From: JANXQG01 sp963780045
GTDB taxonomy: Bacteria > Planctomycetota > Planctomycetia > Pirellulales > Thermoguttaceae
DNA length: 64,000 bases
NCBI GenBank assembly: GCA_963780045.1
Contig: CAVZZZ010000001.1
Location: 3,844,001 to 3,908,000 of the forward strand
Reading direction: 5' to 3'
The notes under the pieces are model-generated. The model was not told the DNA's origin. It saw only the letters and a program-made list of their open reading frames with translations, and made no database searches. The position numbers and the translations under genes were made by a program. Below, piece after piece: positions 28,746 to 38,113 of the stretch. Each line of letters starts with the position of its first letter. Within the stretch, counting starts at the first letter, position 1.

Positions 28746-29951
28746 ATGTCAAACGCAAAGCGTTGCTTCGTGGCCGCCTGCGTCCTGTGGTGCCTGTATG
28801 CCTTGGTCCCCGCTGTCCGCGGCGATGAGCTTTGGCAGACCGACTTTCACGCCGCCAAGGACAAGGCCAAGGCCGACAACAAGCTCCTGCTGGTCGATTT
28901 CACCGGTTCGGACTGGTGCCCGTGGTGCAAGAAGCTGCACGAAGAGGTGTTCGAAAAGGACGCCTTCAAGGACGAGGCGCCCAAGCGTTTCGTCCTGGTC
29001 GAACTCGACTTTCCCCGTCAGAAGAAGCTCCCGGGCCAGCTCAAGGCCCAGAACGACAAGCTCGCCGCGCAATACAAGATACACGGCTATCCCACCGTCC
29101 TGTTGATTGACGCCGAAGGGCAGGTTGTCGCCCATACCGGCTATATGCCGGGCGGGCCCGACAAGTACGTCAAGCAGCTTGTCGGTTTCGTCGAAGCTTA
29201 CGCCAGCATCGTGAAAATGAAGCAAGAGCTGGACAAGTCCGAGGGGCTTGACCGCGCCAGGCTGCTGGACAAACTCGTCGACGGTTACCGCAGACTCGGC
29301 AACGAGCCCGACGAACTCAACGACTGGAGCAGGGAGATCGTCAAGCTCGACCCCGATAACAAGACCGGCGTGCTGGGCAAGCACCAGTTTCGCGTCTACA
29401 TGGCCGAGTGCGACCAACTGATGGCGGAGCACAAGCTTGCCGAAGCGAAGGCTGTGCTCGACAAAGCCCTGGCGATCAAGGGCGTCAATGCTGCGGTGAA
29501 AACGATGGCCCAATCGCGGCTGGATCACTTGAAGCCGCTGATCGACGCCCAGGCGGAAATCGACAAGTTGGTGCAAGAGCTGCCAGGCGCCGAAGGCGCA
29601 GGCCGCGCCGAAATCTTGGACAAACTGGTTGAGGCCCATATCAAGCTCGTCATGCTCGCCCCGAGCCCTAAGGCCGTACAGGACACCGCGAAGGGAGTTG
29701 AAAAGGCCGCGAAGGAGATCATCAAGCTCGACAAGGACAACAAGGCCGGCCTGAAGACGAAGTACACGTTCCAACTCAAGATGAAGGACGTACGCACGCA
29801 GGCGCAGGCCGGGTCGTTCGCCAAGGCGCGGGCCACCCTGGCGCAAGCCGCCAAGCTGCCGGGACTTACTGACGAACAAAAGGCGACCATCGAGCAAGCG
29901 CACAGTCAGTTGCCCCAGGCCAAGAATACCAAGGGCAGGACCGGCAGGTAA
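28746..29951 (+). CDS. Secreted thioredoxin-fold protein with helical repeats
   Basis: A 401-residue protein. The signal peptide (CFVAACVLWCLYALVPAVRG) is followed by a thioredoxin-like domain with the redox motif Cys58-Pro-Trp-Cys61 in GSDWCPWCKKLHEEVF and the cis-proline region HGYPTVLLIDAEGQVV. The rest (about residues 160-400) is helical and Lys/Ala/Asp-rich with TPR-like units that repeat KLDPDNKTG and KLDKDNKAG. It probably reduces or isomerises disulfides, or acts as a scaffold, in the periplasm. GGAGAG precedes the start. No partner in an operon. Confidence 0.88.
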   Translation: MSNAKRCFVAACVLWCLYALVPAVRGDELWQTDFHAAKDKAKADNKLLLVDFTGSDWCPWCKKLHEEVFEKDAFKDEAPKRFVLVELDFPRQKKLPGQLKAQNDKLAAQYKIHGYPTVLLIDAEGQVVAHTGYMPGGPDKYVKQLVGFVEAYASIVKMKQELDKSEGLDRARLLDKLVDGYRRLGNEPDELNDWSREIVKLDPDNKTGVLGKHQFRVYMAECDQLMAEHKLAEAKAVLDKALAIKGVNAAVKTMAQSRLDHLKPLIDAQAEIDKLVQELPGAEGAGRAEILDKLVEAHIKLVMLAPSPKAVQDTAKGVEKAAKEIIKLDKDNKAGLKTKYTFQLKMKDVRTQAQAGSFAKARATLAQAAKLPGLTDEQKATIEQAHSQLPQAKNTKGRTGR

Positions 29952-30024
29952 GCGGCTGTTTATCACTTCTGCTATCGCCCGCGCGGGAAAAACTGGGTTG
30001 CTCGACTATTATCCTTTAGGCGGC

Positions 30025-30070
30025 AATGATCGCACAAAAACCGGCTGAAGCCGGGACTCCAGCGATCATT
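30025..30070. repeat. REP-like palindrome with inner CCGGCTGAAGCCGG
   Basis: Outer arms AATGATCGC (30025-30033) and GCGATCATT (30062-30070) are perfect complements. Between them is a second palindrome CCGGCTGAAGCCGG (30041-30054). It lies in the 174-bp gap between the thioredoxin-like gene and the fucosidase gene. The inner motif resembles dispersed palindromes I know from other bacterial genomes; whether it is repeated in this genome cannot be seen here. It could end the upstream transcript, though no T-run follows. Confidence 0.65.
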
Positions 30071-30125
30071 TTGTCCGGCCACTCTAAAAAAGGGACCGCT
30101 AAGTACCACAAACAGGGGAAACTCC

Positions 30126-31505
30126 GTGAAAACGCTGCTCGTAACCGTGTTCGCCGCGGCCGTCCTGGCCGCGGCCGTTTGCTCTGCCCAAGACTCGAAA
30201 TCCGCAGCCAACATCTCGCGGAGCGAGATGAGTACAAATTCGGATCAGCGGATGAAATGGTTCCGCGACGCCAAGTTCGGCATGTTCATTCATTGGGGCA
30301 TCTACTCGGTGCCGGCGGGCGAGTGGAAGGGCAAGAAGAGCTACGCCGAGTGGTTCCAGCTTGAGACCAAAATGCCCTGCGCGGAATACGACAAGTTCGC
30401 AGCGGAGTTCAATCCAGTCAAGTTCAATGCGCGGCAATGGGTCCAAACCGCCAAGGACGCGGGGATGAAGTACCTGGTCATCACGTCGAAGCACCACGAC
30501 GGATTTAGCATGTTCGACTCGAAATACTCTGACTTCAACATCGTCCGCTCCACGCCTTACCACCACGATCCGATGAAAGAGCTTGCCGAGGCATGCCGGG
30601 CGGCGGGCATCAGGTTCTGTTTCTATTACTCGATCGCCGACTGGCACAATCCCGATTCTCCGGCCGAGTATTCGCAACGGGGCTTCCACGGCAATCCCAA
30701 GGCCGATGCCGACGTGTCGAAATATGCCGATTACATGCGCAACCAGGTCCACGAACTGCTCACCGGCTACGGACCGATCGGCATCCTTTGGTTCGACGGC
30801 GGCGGCTCGTTCCGCACGCCCGACCGCACCAAGCTGCTCAAAGCCGACGAGATGGTGAAAATGATCCACCAGACGCAGCCCGATTGCCTCATCAACAACC
30901 GCCTCGGATCGGGCAGCGATTACGGCACGCCGGAACAATACATTCCTCCCGGCGGCGCAAGGAGCCGTTCGAGGTGTGCATGACGATCAACAAGCACTGG
31001 GGCTACAACAAGGCCGATGACAACTGGAAATCGCCGACAATCGTCGTCCGCAACCTGATCAATATCGTCTCCAAGGGCGGAAACTATCTCTTGAACGTCG
31101 GCCCGACCTCCGAAGGACTGCTGCCCCCGCCGAGCGTCGAGTCGCTGCAAGGTGTCGGCGAGTGGTTGAAGGCCAATGGCGAGGCGATTTACGGCGCGGC
31201 TCCGACTGTGCTGGGCTACGAGCTTGGCAAGCCCGGCAAGCCCGACAGCCGCGGCCGCCGCAAGAGCGAAGGCGCTCGATTGGCGCTGCACGACGAAGCC
31301 CGGCAAGATGTACATTCATGTTTTCGAGTGGCCGGAAGGCAAGTTGGAGCTTAAAGGGGTGAAGCCGAAGGTGACCAAGGCGTACCTGCTGGCTGACCGC
31401 GACAAATCGTTGGCCATCAGCCAGGAGGGCGAACGCACAACGGTCCAATTGCCGCCGCAGTCGCCGGACCCGATCGCCGCCGTGCTTTGCCTGGAACATG
31501 AATGA
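30126..31505 (+). CDS. Alpha-L-fucosidase, glycoside hydrolase family 29, two compensating frameshifts
   Basis: The signal peptide is MKTLLVTVFAAAVLAAAVCS. The GH29 catalytic domain starts with WFRDAKFGMFIHWGIYSVPA, followed by YLVITSKHHDGFSMFDSK, and the nucleophile Asp224 is in GILWFDGGGS. One base is missing near 30960 (an AAA run reads as AA), after which EPFEVCMTINKHWGYNKADD continues; one extra base near 31255 restores the first frame at DWRCTTKPGKMYIHVFEWPE. The C-terminal beta-sandwich domain is therefore complete. The enzyme removes terminal fucose from glycans outside the cytoplasm. It precedes a PL4 lyase in the same orientation, fitting degradation of fucosylated pectin or algal polysaccharides. 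Confidence 0.87.
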
Positions 31506-31538
31506 GACAAGAGCACTTCGGCAGGATGCACGACACGA

Positions 31539-31726
31539 TCACTCCGCGCCCAACCATCCTTCAAAAATGCCTAGCACGGATAGGTCTTCATCGAGGTCCG
31601 GCCAATGCAGACCCGTGACGTTGCAGATGATTTCGATGTTGGCCAGTTGTTCGGGCGTGGCGTTGCGCAGGCGTCGATTCTCTTTGCTAAAATAATCCCA
31701 TGGCGACCGGTGATTTGGAGCACGTT
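31539..31726 (-). pseudogene. DUF2442 gene remnant
   Basis: On the minus strand a short frame reads WDYFSKENRRLRNATPEQLA, then CNVTGLHWPDLDEDLSVLGI and ends at TGA 31541-31539. 'LxxATPEQ...GxxWPDLDEDLSV' is the signature of DUF2442 proteins, often found in toxin-antitoxin contexts. The usual N-terminal half is missing, no start codon or ribosome site precedes it, and its 5' end overlaps the start of the PL4 gene on the other strand. It looks like the leftover of a gene disrupted when the neighbouring genes were joined. Confidence 0.6.
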
Positions 31727-33661
31727 GTAATTGCGGGGATACTTTTCCTCTCGTGTTCGGTCATGGATCTCCGTGCGGCGGAGCCTGCACGACCGGTTAT
31801 TCCTCTGGCGGCCAATGGGCAGCCGGTTGTCCTGAGCGAGGATGCCGAAACGGCCACACTGGGGAACGGAATCGTCTGGGCCACGGTCAAGAAGGCCAAC
31901 GGCAACCTCCTCTCGTTGCGCTATCGCGGCATGGAAATGCTGAGTCGCGGCGGCGGCTACTGGAACATCTACGGCAGAATTCCTGGCGAGGCAGAGAATA
32001 CGGAACTCAAGCCGGCCCCCGCCACCTTCCGCATCAGCCAAGATCCGAAAACAAATGGCGGCGCCCTGGGCGAGATCGTGCTGGGATTTCCGTACCGTGG
32101 CCAGTCCAAAGCGGTGCCGTTGGACATCGAGATCCGCTACACGCTGCGCCGCGGCGACTCGGGACTCTATGGATGGACCATCGCCAACCACGACCCGCAC
32201 TACCCGGCCTTCGACATCGAAGCCAGCACTGTCTGCCTGAAGTTGAACCCCAATGTCTTCGACTTCCTATCGGTGGATAGCAGGCGGCAAAGGCACATGG
32301 CCAGTGCCGAGGACTGGGTCAATGGTACGCAACTCAATCTTTTGGAAGCTCGCCGCCTCAATACGGGCATTCGCAAGGGTCAGGTCGAACACAAATACGA
32401 CTACAACGCGCTGTACTCGCAGACGCCTGCCTGGGGCTGGAGCAGCACGAAGAGCAACGTCGGCCTGTTCATCGTCAATCCGAGCATCGAGTATATCAAT
32501 GGCTCGCCGGTCATGGTCGATTACGGCGGCCATATCGACGGGAAACCCGCGTTGCCGGCCGATCCCGCTCTGCTCTTCATCTGGCACAGCCCGCACTACG
32601 GCGGACGACCGATCCAGATCAAGGCCAATGAACGATGGCAAAAAATCATTGGTCCCTTTCTCTTTTATTGCAACGCGGGTGAAAGTCCGCAGGCCATGTG
32701 GCAAGACGCGCTGGTCCGCGCCGAAACAAGAGAAGAACGATTGGCCCTATGCATGGGCCGACGCGCGTGGCTACGAGCATTTCGCACAGCGAGGAAGCGT
32801 GACGGGCAGCCTGGTGATTCACGATCCGCAAGCATCGAGCGCCAGCGCGGCGCGCGCATGGGTCGGTTTGCGCAGGCGCCCTATGAGGCCGTTTTTGCAA
32901 ATCGCGGGGCGATCACCATCGACTGGCAGACTGACGGCAAACACTACCAGTACTGGTCTCGCGCTGACGCGGACGGACGATTCACAATCCGCAACGCGCG
33001 GCCCGGCGACTACACGCTCTATGCGTTTACCGACGGTGTTCTCGGCGATTTCAGCCATGCCCGGGTTCGCGTGGACGCAGGCAAGACGGTTGATCTTGGC
33101 GAATTGACATGGACGCCGGTGCGCTACGGCCGGCAGCTCTGGGAGATCGGCATCCCCAATCGCAGCGCCGAGGAATTCCGCCACGGCGACCATTACTGGC
33201 AGTGGGGGCTCTACAACCTCTATCCCCAAGAGTTCCCCAACGACGTTGACTTCGTCATCGGCAAGAGTGACTGGCGGCGCGATTGGAATTTCGCCCAGCC
33301 GCCGCGGCCCGATGGCAAGGGCGGTTGGAAGAGCACAACCTGGCGAATCCGCTTTGACTTGGACCGCGTGCCACGGGGCACAGCGACGTTGCGGCTGGCG
33401 ATTTGCGGCGCCCGCGGCGGTCCGGTCGATGTCGCAGTCAACGGGCAGTCTATCGGCAGCACCGGCGGATTGCCTGAGTCGGGTGTCATGCACCGCGATG
33501 GGATCCGTAGCGACGCCCTGACGGTACGGAACCTGAAATTCGATGCTTCGTTGCTCAGGGCGGCTTCGAATACCATCGAACTGACCAAGCATGTTCGCAC
33601 CTGGACCGACGGCGTCCTGTACGACTACCTCCGCTTAGAGCTCGACGAGAACACGCCATGA
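31700..33661 (+). CDS. Rhamnogalacturonan lyase-like protein, polysaccharide lyase family 4
   Basis: A 653-residue secreted protein; the probable signal peptide is HVVIAGILFLSCSVMDLRA. The N-terminal beta-sandwich catalytic domain contains LGNGIVWATVKKANGNLLSL and YDYNALYSQTPAWGWSSTKS. The middle is a fibronectin-like domain (FTIRNARPGDYTLYAFTDGV), and the C-terminal carbohydrate-binding-like domain ends with LYDYLRLELDENTP. PL4 enzymes cleave rhamnogalacturonan I by beta-elimination. Between about 32733 and 32870 the residues are atypical in this frame; the neighbouring frame gives ARGYEHFAQRGSVTGSLVIH, the expected family sequence. Two compensating indels are likely, leaving the open frame intact but about 46 residues wrong. 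Confidence 0.83.
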   Translation: MATGDLEHVVIAGILFLSCSVMDLRAAEPARPVIPLAANGQPVVLSEDAETATLGNGIVWATVKKANGNLLSLRYRGMEMLSRGGGYWNIYGRIPGEAENTELKPAPATFRISQDPKTNGGALGEIVLGFPYRGQSKAVPLDIEIRYTLRRGDSGLYGWTIANHDPHYPAFDIEASTVCLKLNPNVFDFLSVDSRRQRHMASAEDWVNGTQLNLLEARRLNTGIRKGQVEHKYDYNALYSQTPAWGWSSTKSNVGLFIVNPSIEYINGSPVMVDYGGHIDGKPALPADPALLFIWHSPHYGGRPIQIKANERWQKIIGPFLFYCNAGESPQAMWQDALVRAETREERLALCMGRRAWLRAFRTARKRDGQPGDSRSASIERQRGARMGRFAQAPYEAVFANRGAITIDWQTDGKHYQYWSRADADGRFTIRNARPGDYTLYAFTDGVLGDFSHARVRVDAGKTVDLGELTWTPVRYGRQLWEIGIPNRSAEEFRHGDHYWQWGLYNLYPQEFPNDVDFVIGKSDWRRDWNFAQPPRPDGKGGWKSTTWRIRFDLDRVPRGTATLRLAICGARGGPVDVAVNGQSIGSTGGLPESGVMHRDGIRSDALTVRNLKFDASLLRAASNTIELTKHVRTWTDGVLYDYLRLELDENTP

Positions 33662-33796
33662 ATCTCGCATCGACGCGGCGACTGCTAATTGTTGTTTCTC
33701 CGAAAAATCCCCTTTTGGAAATCCGGCAGGTTGGGTAAAATGCACGCAAGTTTAACGGCCTGATGTAACGCAATTCGTGCGGCCAAAAGGAAAGCG

Positions 33797-36700
33797 GTGA
33801 TAAATCGCCGCACTCCAAAGATGAAACTGCTGGCACTGGAAATCGAAGGCTACGGCGTGTGGAACGGGCTGAAGCTCCAGCGGTTGAGCGAGGGGCTGAA
33901 TGTCGTCTATGGCCCGAACGAGGCGGGCAAATCGACGGTGCTGCACTTCATTCGCTCGGCGCTATACGGCTTTTCGCCGGAACGCCGCCGCTACTTGCCT
34001 CCCAAACACGGCGGCAGGCCGGGCGGATGGATCGAAGTTGCCGGCATGGATGGGCATCACCAGATCGCCCGCTATGCCGCCACCGACGGCAATCCGCGAT
34101 TGGACGAGCTCCACGTATCGACAACGGGGACATCTCTGATTCGTGCGGAGCACCCTTCGGGCCGTATCGGCGAATCAGAGATGTCCCCGTTTTCGATTCC
34201 CCAGAGCGAACACGCGATCAAGTCGCTGCTGGCAAACGTCGATGAGCCGACGTTCAACCACATCTTCGCCGTCAGCCTGAGCGAGATGCAGGAGTTGGCC
34301 ACGCTCAGCGACACGCAGGCGGCCGAGGTGCTCTACAGCATCACGGCCGGTTTGGACCGCGTTTCATTGATCGAAGTCATGCGCGAACTGGACGCCTCGC
34401 GGGCCCGCATCATCGATCCGCATGGCGGCGCGTGCCAGGTGGCGCAGCTTACCAGTCAGCGCGACCAGATCGTCCGGCAGATCGATGAGTTGCAATCGCA
34501 GATGCACGTTTACGCGCGGCTCTTGGGCAACCGAGACGTGATCCAACGCGAGCTGGCGCAACTGGACAAAGGGAAACAGGAGTTGCAGCAGAAGCTCGAC
34601 TTGCACGAGTTGGCGCTTTCGGTCCGCGATCGCTGGCATCGGCGCCGCGCGCTGGCGGAGGAACTGGCGGGCATTGGGCCGGGCAACGGCGTTCCGGCCG
34701 ATGCAATGCAGCGGCTCGGTGCTCTCCGCGAGCGGGCCGCCAAGCACGAGGCGGCCGTGGAGCGGCATGCGCCGTCATCGGCAGAAGCTCCGCCGCGAGG
34801 CCGCCGATTTGGAAGTCAACGAAGCACTCGCGCGCTGCGGCCCGCGGATCGCCGCGACGTTGGAGCAGGACCCGTGGTTCCACTCGCTGGAAGGGCAGAT
34901 CGCGGAAATGGAAAAGCACCACAACGACCTGAATGCGACGATGTTCGCCGAATACGAGAAGATGGGCCTTGGCAAGCCCCAGCGAAACGACCGCCTGCCC
35001 ACACTCTCGCCCCCGGCGCTCACGCGGCTGCGGCAGCCGGGAAAGCGGCTCGCGCAGGCGATGCGGGACTTCAGCGCCCACCGCCGCGACGCGGAAGACG
35101 CCCATCATGCGGCCGCCGGAGTACACAAGCAGGTGGCCGAAGCGCTCGCCGATCGCGACGCCCCCGATCTGGGCACCGCCACCCAGCGAGCAGGCAATCT
35201 CGTCAACCAGCTTCGCCGCCGCATCCAGTTGGACGAACGGCTCGAACAGCTCGTTCGCAACCAGCAGGAGCTACGCGAGCAGTCGCATGGGCTCTTGCAG
35301 CAACAGGTGCCGACGGGCAGCACGGCGATCATGCTGGCATTGATTTTCGTCGGGGGTGTATTGCTCGTGGCACTCGGAATCTTCATACCAGGGTGGAACA
35401 CGCCCACGTTTTGGATTCTTTCCGCGATCGGTCTGGTAATTGCCGCTGGGGCCGTGCTTGCCCGCTATGCCTCGCTTCGGTCCAACGACCAGCAACTCGA
35501 ACAGGCGCAGAACCAATTGCGGCTCTTGGAAACGCAGATCAAGCAGTGCCAGGACGAACGGGCGGTGCTGGACGACCAGCTTCCGCGCGGCGGCGGGCCG
35601 ATGGTGGCGCGATTGGCGGCGGCCGAACGGGAGCTGGCGGAGTTGGAAAACCTTGCCCCCTTGGATTCGCGGCACACGGCAGCGCGACAAGATGCCGACG
35701 AGGCGGCCCGACGAGCTGACGCGGCCGACGAAGAGCTTCGCACCGCGCGGCGGGCATGGCGCGAGGGGCTGGAAAAGGCCGGCTTGCCGCTGAAGTTCAA
35801 GCCGCGGCAGGTACGCCAGGCGGCGCGGCTGGCGGTGCGGATTCAAGACATGCAGGCCCGCGCGGCCCTGCTGGACGACGAGCTGACGCAGCGCCGCCGC
35901 GAGCGAGAAATGCTGCTGGGCCGCGTCGCGCAGCTCGTGGCCGATTGCGGTGTCGACGTGAAAGCCGCGCATCCGCTGGAGAAGGTCCGCGAGCTTTCCG
36001 AGATGCTGACTCGGCAGGAGGTCCTCGTTGCCCGGCGCGCGCGGATTCGCCGCCGATTGAAGAAATTGCGCCAGTTGCGGAGCAAGCGGGAAAACGCGGC
36101 GGCCAAGATCGCGCAGCGCCGGCGGCAACTGCTGCGGCAACATTCGGCCAAGAGCGAGGAACATCTGCAACAACTCGTCGGCGAAACGGTCCGCGTGGAG
36201 AATCTGCGGCGGGAGCACGAGCAGCTTGAGCATGACGTGGCGGCGGCAATTGGCGATCGCGCGCCCCATGCCGTCATTAAGGAGCACCTCGAAGGCCCCG
36301 CTGCCGCAAGCTTGAACTCCACCCGCGACGACCTCCGCGCCCGTTTCGCGGCGATTGAAAAGGATATCCACCAGCGCGTTGAGGCGCGGGGCCGCATTGC
36401 CGCCCAGTTGAAGGCCCTGGCGGATGATCGCCAATTGGCCGGGCGGCAGCTTGAACTGGCGACGGTCCAACAGCGGATTGACGAGGCCGTCGGCCGCTGG
36501 CAGGTTCTGGCCGTTACCGGGAAGGTGCTGGAAACGATCCGCGCGTCCTACGAAAGCGACCGCCAGCCGGAGACCCTGCGGGAGGCGTCGGGCTACTTCC
36601 GGCAGATGACGCAGGGCAAGTACCGCCGCGTCTGGACGCCTGTCGGAGAGCGCGTGCTGCGGGTGGAGGATTCAGAAGGCGAGGGCCTGCCGGTCGAGCT

Positions 36701-37235
36701 GCTCAGCCGCGGCGCGCGGGAACAGTTGTTCCTCAGCTTGCGGTTGGCGCTGGCCGCGCATTTCGCCCGCCGCGGCGCGCTGCTGCCGCTGATATTGGAC
36801 GACGTGCTGGTGAACTTCGACACGGACCGCGCGCGTGCGGCCGCCGAGGTGCTCCGCGACTTCGCCGCACCCGCAGGCGGGTACCCGGGTCATCAGATGC
36901 TAGTCTTCACCTGCCACGACCACATCGCCGGGCTGTTCCGCGGTTTGAAGGCGCCGGTCTGCGAGCTGCCCAGCAACGCCGAGCACAATCCGCCGCCGCT
37001 GGTATTTGACGAAGGGCCGCGGGAGAAGCCCAAGAAGCCCGGCCGCGCGGCCCCTGCGCCTCGCAAGGCGGGCAAGTCGCGGCTGCCGGAGATCGAAGGG
37101 CCATCGGAAGCTCTTGATCCGTTGCCCATCGAGCCGGAACCAGTTTCCGTGGCAGCACTCCCGCCGTGGGAGCCGCCGGACCTGAGTTTTGCCGAAGCGC
37201 TTGGCCCGATCGGCGAAGTCTGGGAAGAGGGATAA
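33797..37235 (+). CDS. YhaN-type AAA/SMC-like ATPase with in-frame palindromic insert, one frameshift
   Basis: A large P-loop ATPase of the SbcC/Rad50-like YhaN group. Walker A is GPNEAGKST (residues 39-47); long coiled coils surround two membrane helices in the middle (IMLALIFVGGVLLVALGIF and FWILSAIGLVIAAGAVL). The C-terminal half has the signature LLSRGAREQLFLSLRLAL and Walker B LPLILDDVLVNFDTDR. GTG 33797 has AAAGGA six bases before it; ATG 33821 is the alternative. The frame shifts by one near 34765. The element at 34121-34193 adds about 24 residues near residue 110, and an extra PAGGYP sits before HQMLVFTCHDH. Such ATPases are thought to work in DNA or membrane-associated repair with a phosphoesterase partner, not seen here. 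Confidence 0.85.
34121..34193. repeat. In-frame palindromic element copy E3 (GGGGACATC arm type, plus orientation)
   Basis: Core arms 34123-34143 and 34171-34191 form a perfect 21-base inverted repeat identical to those of E1 and E2. The 27-nt loop 34144-34170 has four substitutions compared with E1 and the same orientation. It translates as TGTSLIR, AEHPSGRIG and ESEMSP in the ATPase frame, without a stop. It lies between NPRLDELHV and PQSEHAIKSLLANVDE, in a region where related ATPases have a loop of variable length. It is about 28 kb from the other copies. Confidence 0.93.
36869..36882. repeat. Micro-palindrome inside the YhaN ATPase gene (ACCCGC-AG-GCGGGT)
   Basis: A perfect ACCCGC/GCGGGT palindrome with two central bases, followed at once by ACCCGGGT. 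It encodes the extra residues PAGGYP between the helix ending DFAA and GHQMLVFTCHDH, where related ATPases usually read straight through. The apparent insertion is 18 bp and in frame. Confidence 0.55.
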
Positions 37236-37369
37236 GCATCGGCCAAACTCTTGACCGGTTGACAACGCCGCATGCGGCTATCAAACTAAATGGCCTGCAA
37301 CGCCGGTCCGCCGGATAGACGTGCGTCAGAGGCAAACAGCCGTCCGTTTTGACTGCGAAAGGATCTCTT

Positions 37370-38095
37370 ATGAGGCGAGTTCAATACCCGCGCCGCATCT
37401 CCGCTGCCGCGGTAATCGTCTTCGTCGCGGCGACTAATGCCGACTTTGTCCACGCGGCGCCTGCCGCGAGCGGGGCCGAGGCCACGGCCGTTAAGGACGG
37501 CTGGATCGATCTACTGGCGGGCGACAAGCTCGATCTCTGGCAGAAGCCGGGCGCGGCAAAGTGGCAGCTCGCCGATGGCGTGCTCTCCTGGCAGAAGGGC
37601 TGCGGCAGCCTCTGGACGAAGCGGGTTTTCAACGATTTCACCGTCGATCTGGAAGTGAAGTGCGCGAAGAACACCAATAGCGGCGTCTATCTCCGCGGTC
37701 CGGTCGAATCTTGGCACGGCCTGGAAATCCAGGTTTTTCACTCCTACGGCAAGAAAAAGCCCGGCAAGCACGACATGGGCGCGATCTACGACTGCCAGGA
37801 GCCGAGCGCGTCGGCTGACAAGCCCATCGGGCAATGGAACCATCTGACGATCACCTTCGTCGGCAACGCTCTCAAGGTTGTGCTCAACGACAAGCAAGTC
37901 GTCAGCGCCGACCTTGACCGCTGGAAAGACCTGGGCCAGAATCCCGACGGCACGCAGAACAAGTTCGACTGGCCGATCAAAGATCTGCCCCGCAAAGGGC
38001 ACATCGGACTGCAAGACCACAACTCGCCCGTCTGGTATCGCAATATCCGCGTCAAGCCGCTGGGCGGCACGGCAAAACCACACTCGCAATCATAG
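37370..38095 (+). CDS. DUF1080 secreted protein (3-keto-disaccharide hydrolase-like, jellyroll)
   Basis: A 241-residue protein; the signal peptide is ISAAAVIVFVAATNADFVHA. The jellyroll domain contains DGWIDLLAGDKLDLWQ, TVDLEVKCAKNTNSGVYLRG, LEIQVFHSYGK and GQWNHLTITFVGNALKVVLN, the standard blocks of DUF1080, and ends GHIGLQDHNSPVWYRNIRV. Some members hydrolyse 3-keto-glucosides made by Gfo/Idh/MocA-like dehydrogenases. ATG 37370 has GAAAGGA 7 nt upstream. The next gene (GH172) begins 18 bp after the stop, so the two form an operon. Confidence 0.9.
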   Translation: MRRVQYPRRISAAAVIVFVAATNADFVHAAPAASGAEATAVKDGWIDLLAGDKLDLWQKPGAAKWQLADGVLSWQKGCGSLWTKRVFNDFTVDLEVKCAKNTNSGVYLRGPVESWHGLEIQVFHSYGKKKPGKHDMGAIYDCQEPSASADKPIGQWNHLTITFVGNALKVVLNDKQVVSADLDRWKDLGQNPDGTQNKFDWPIKDLPRKGHIGLQDHNSPVWYRNIRVKPLGGTAKPHSQS

Positions 38096-38113
38096 ACACA
38101 CCAAGGAACCACC

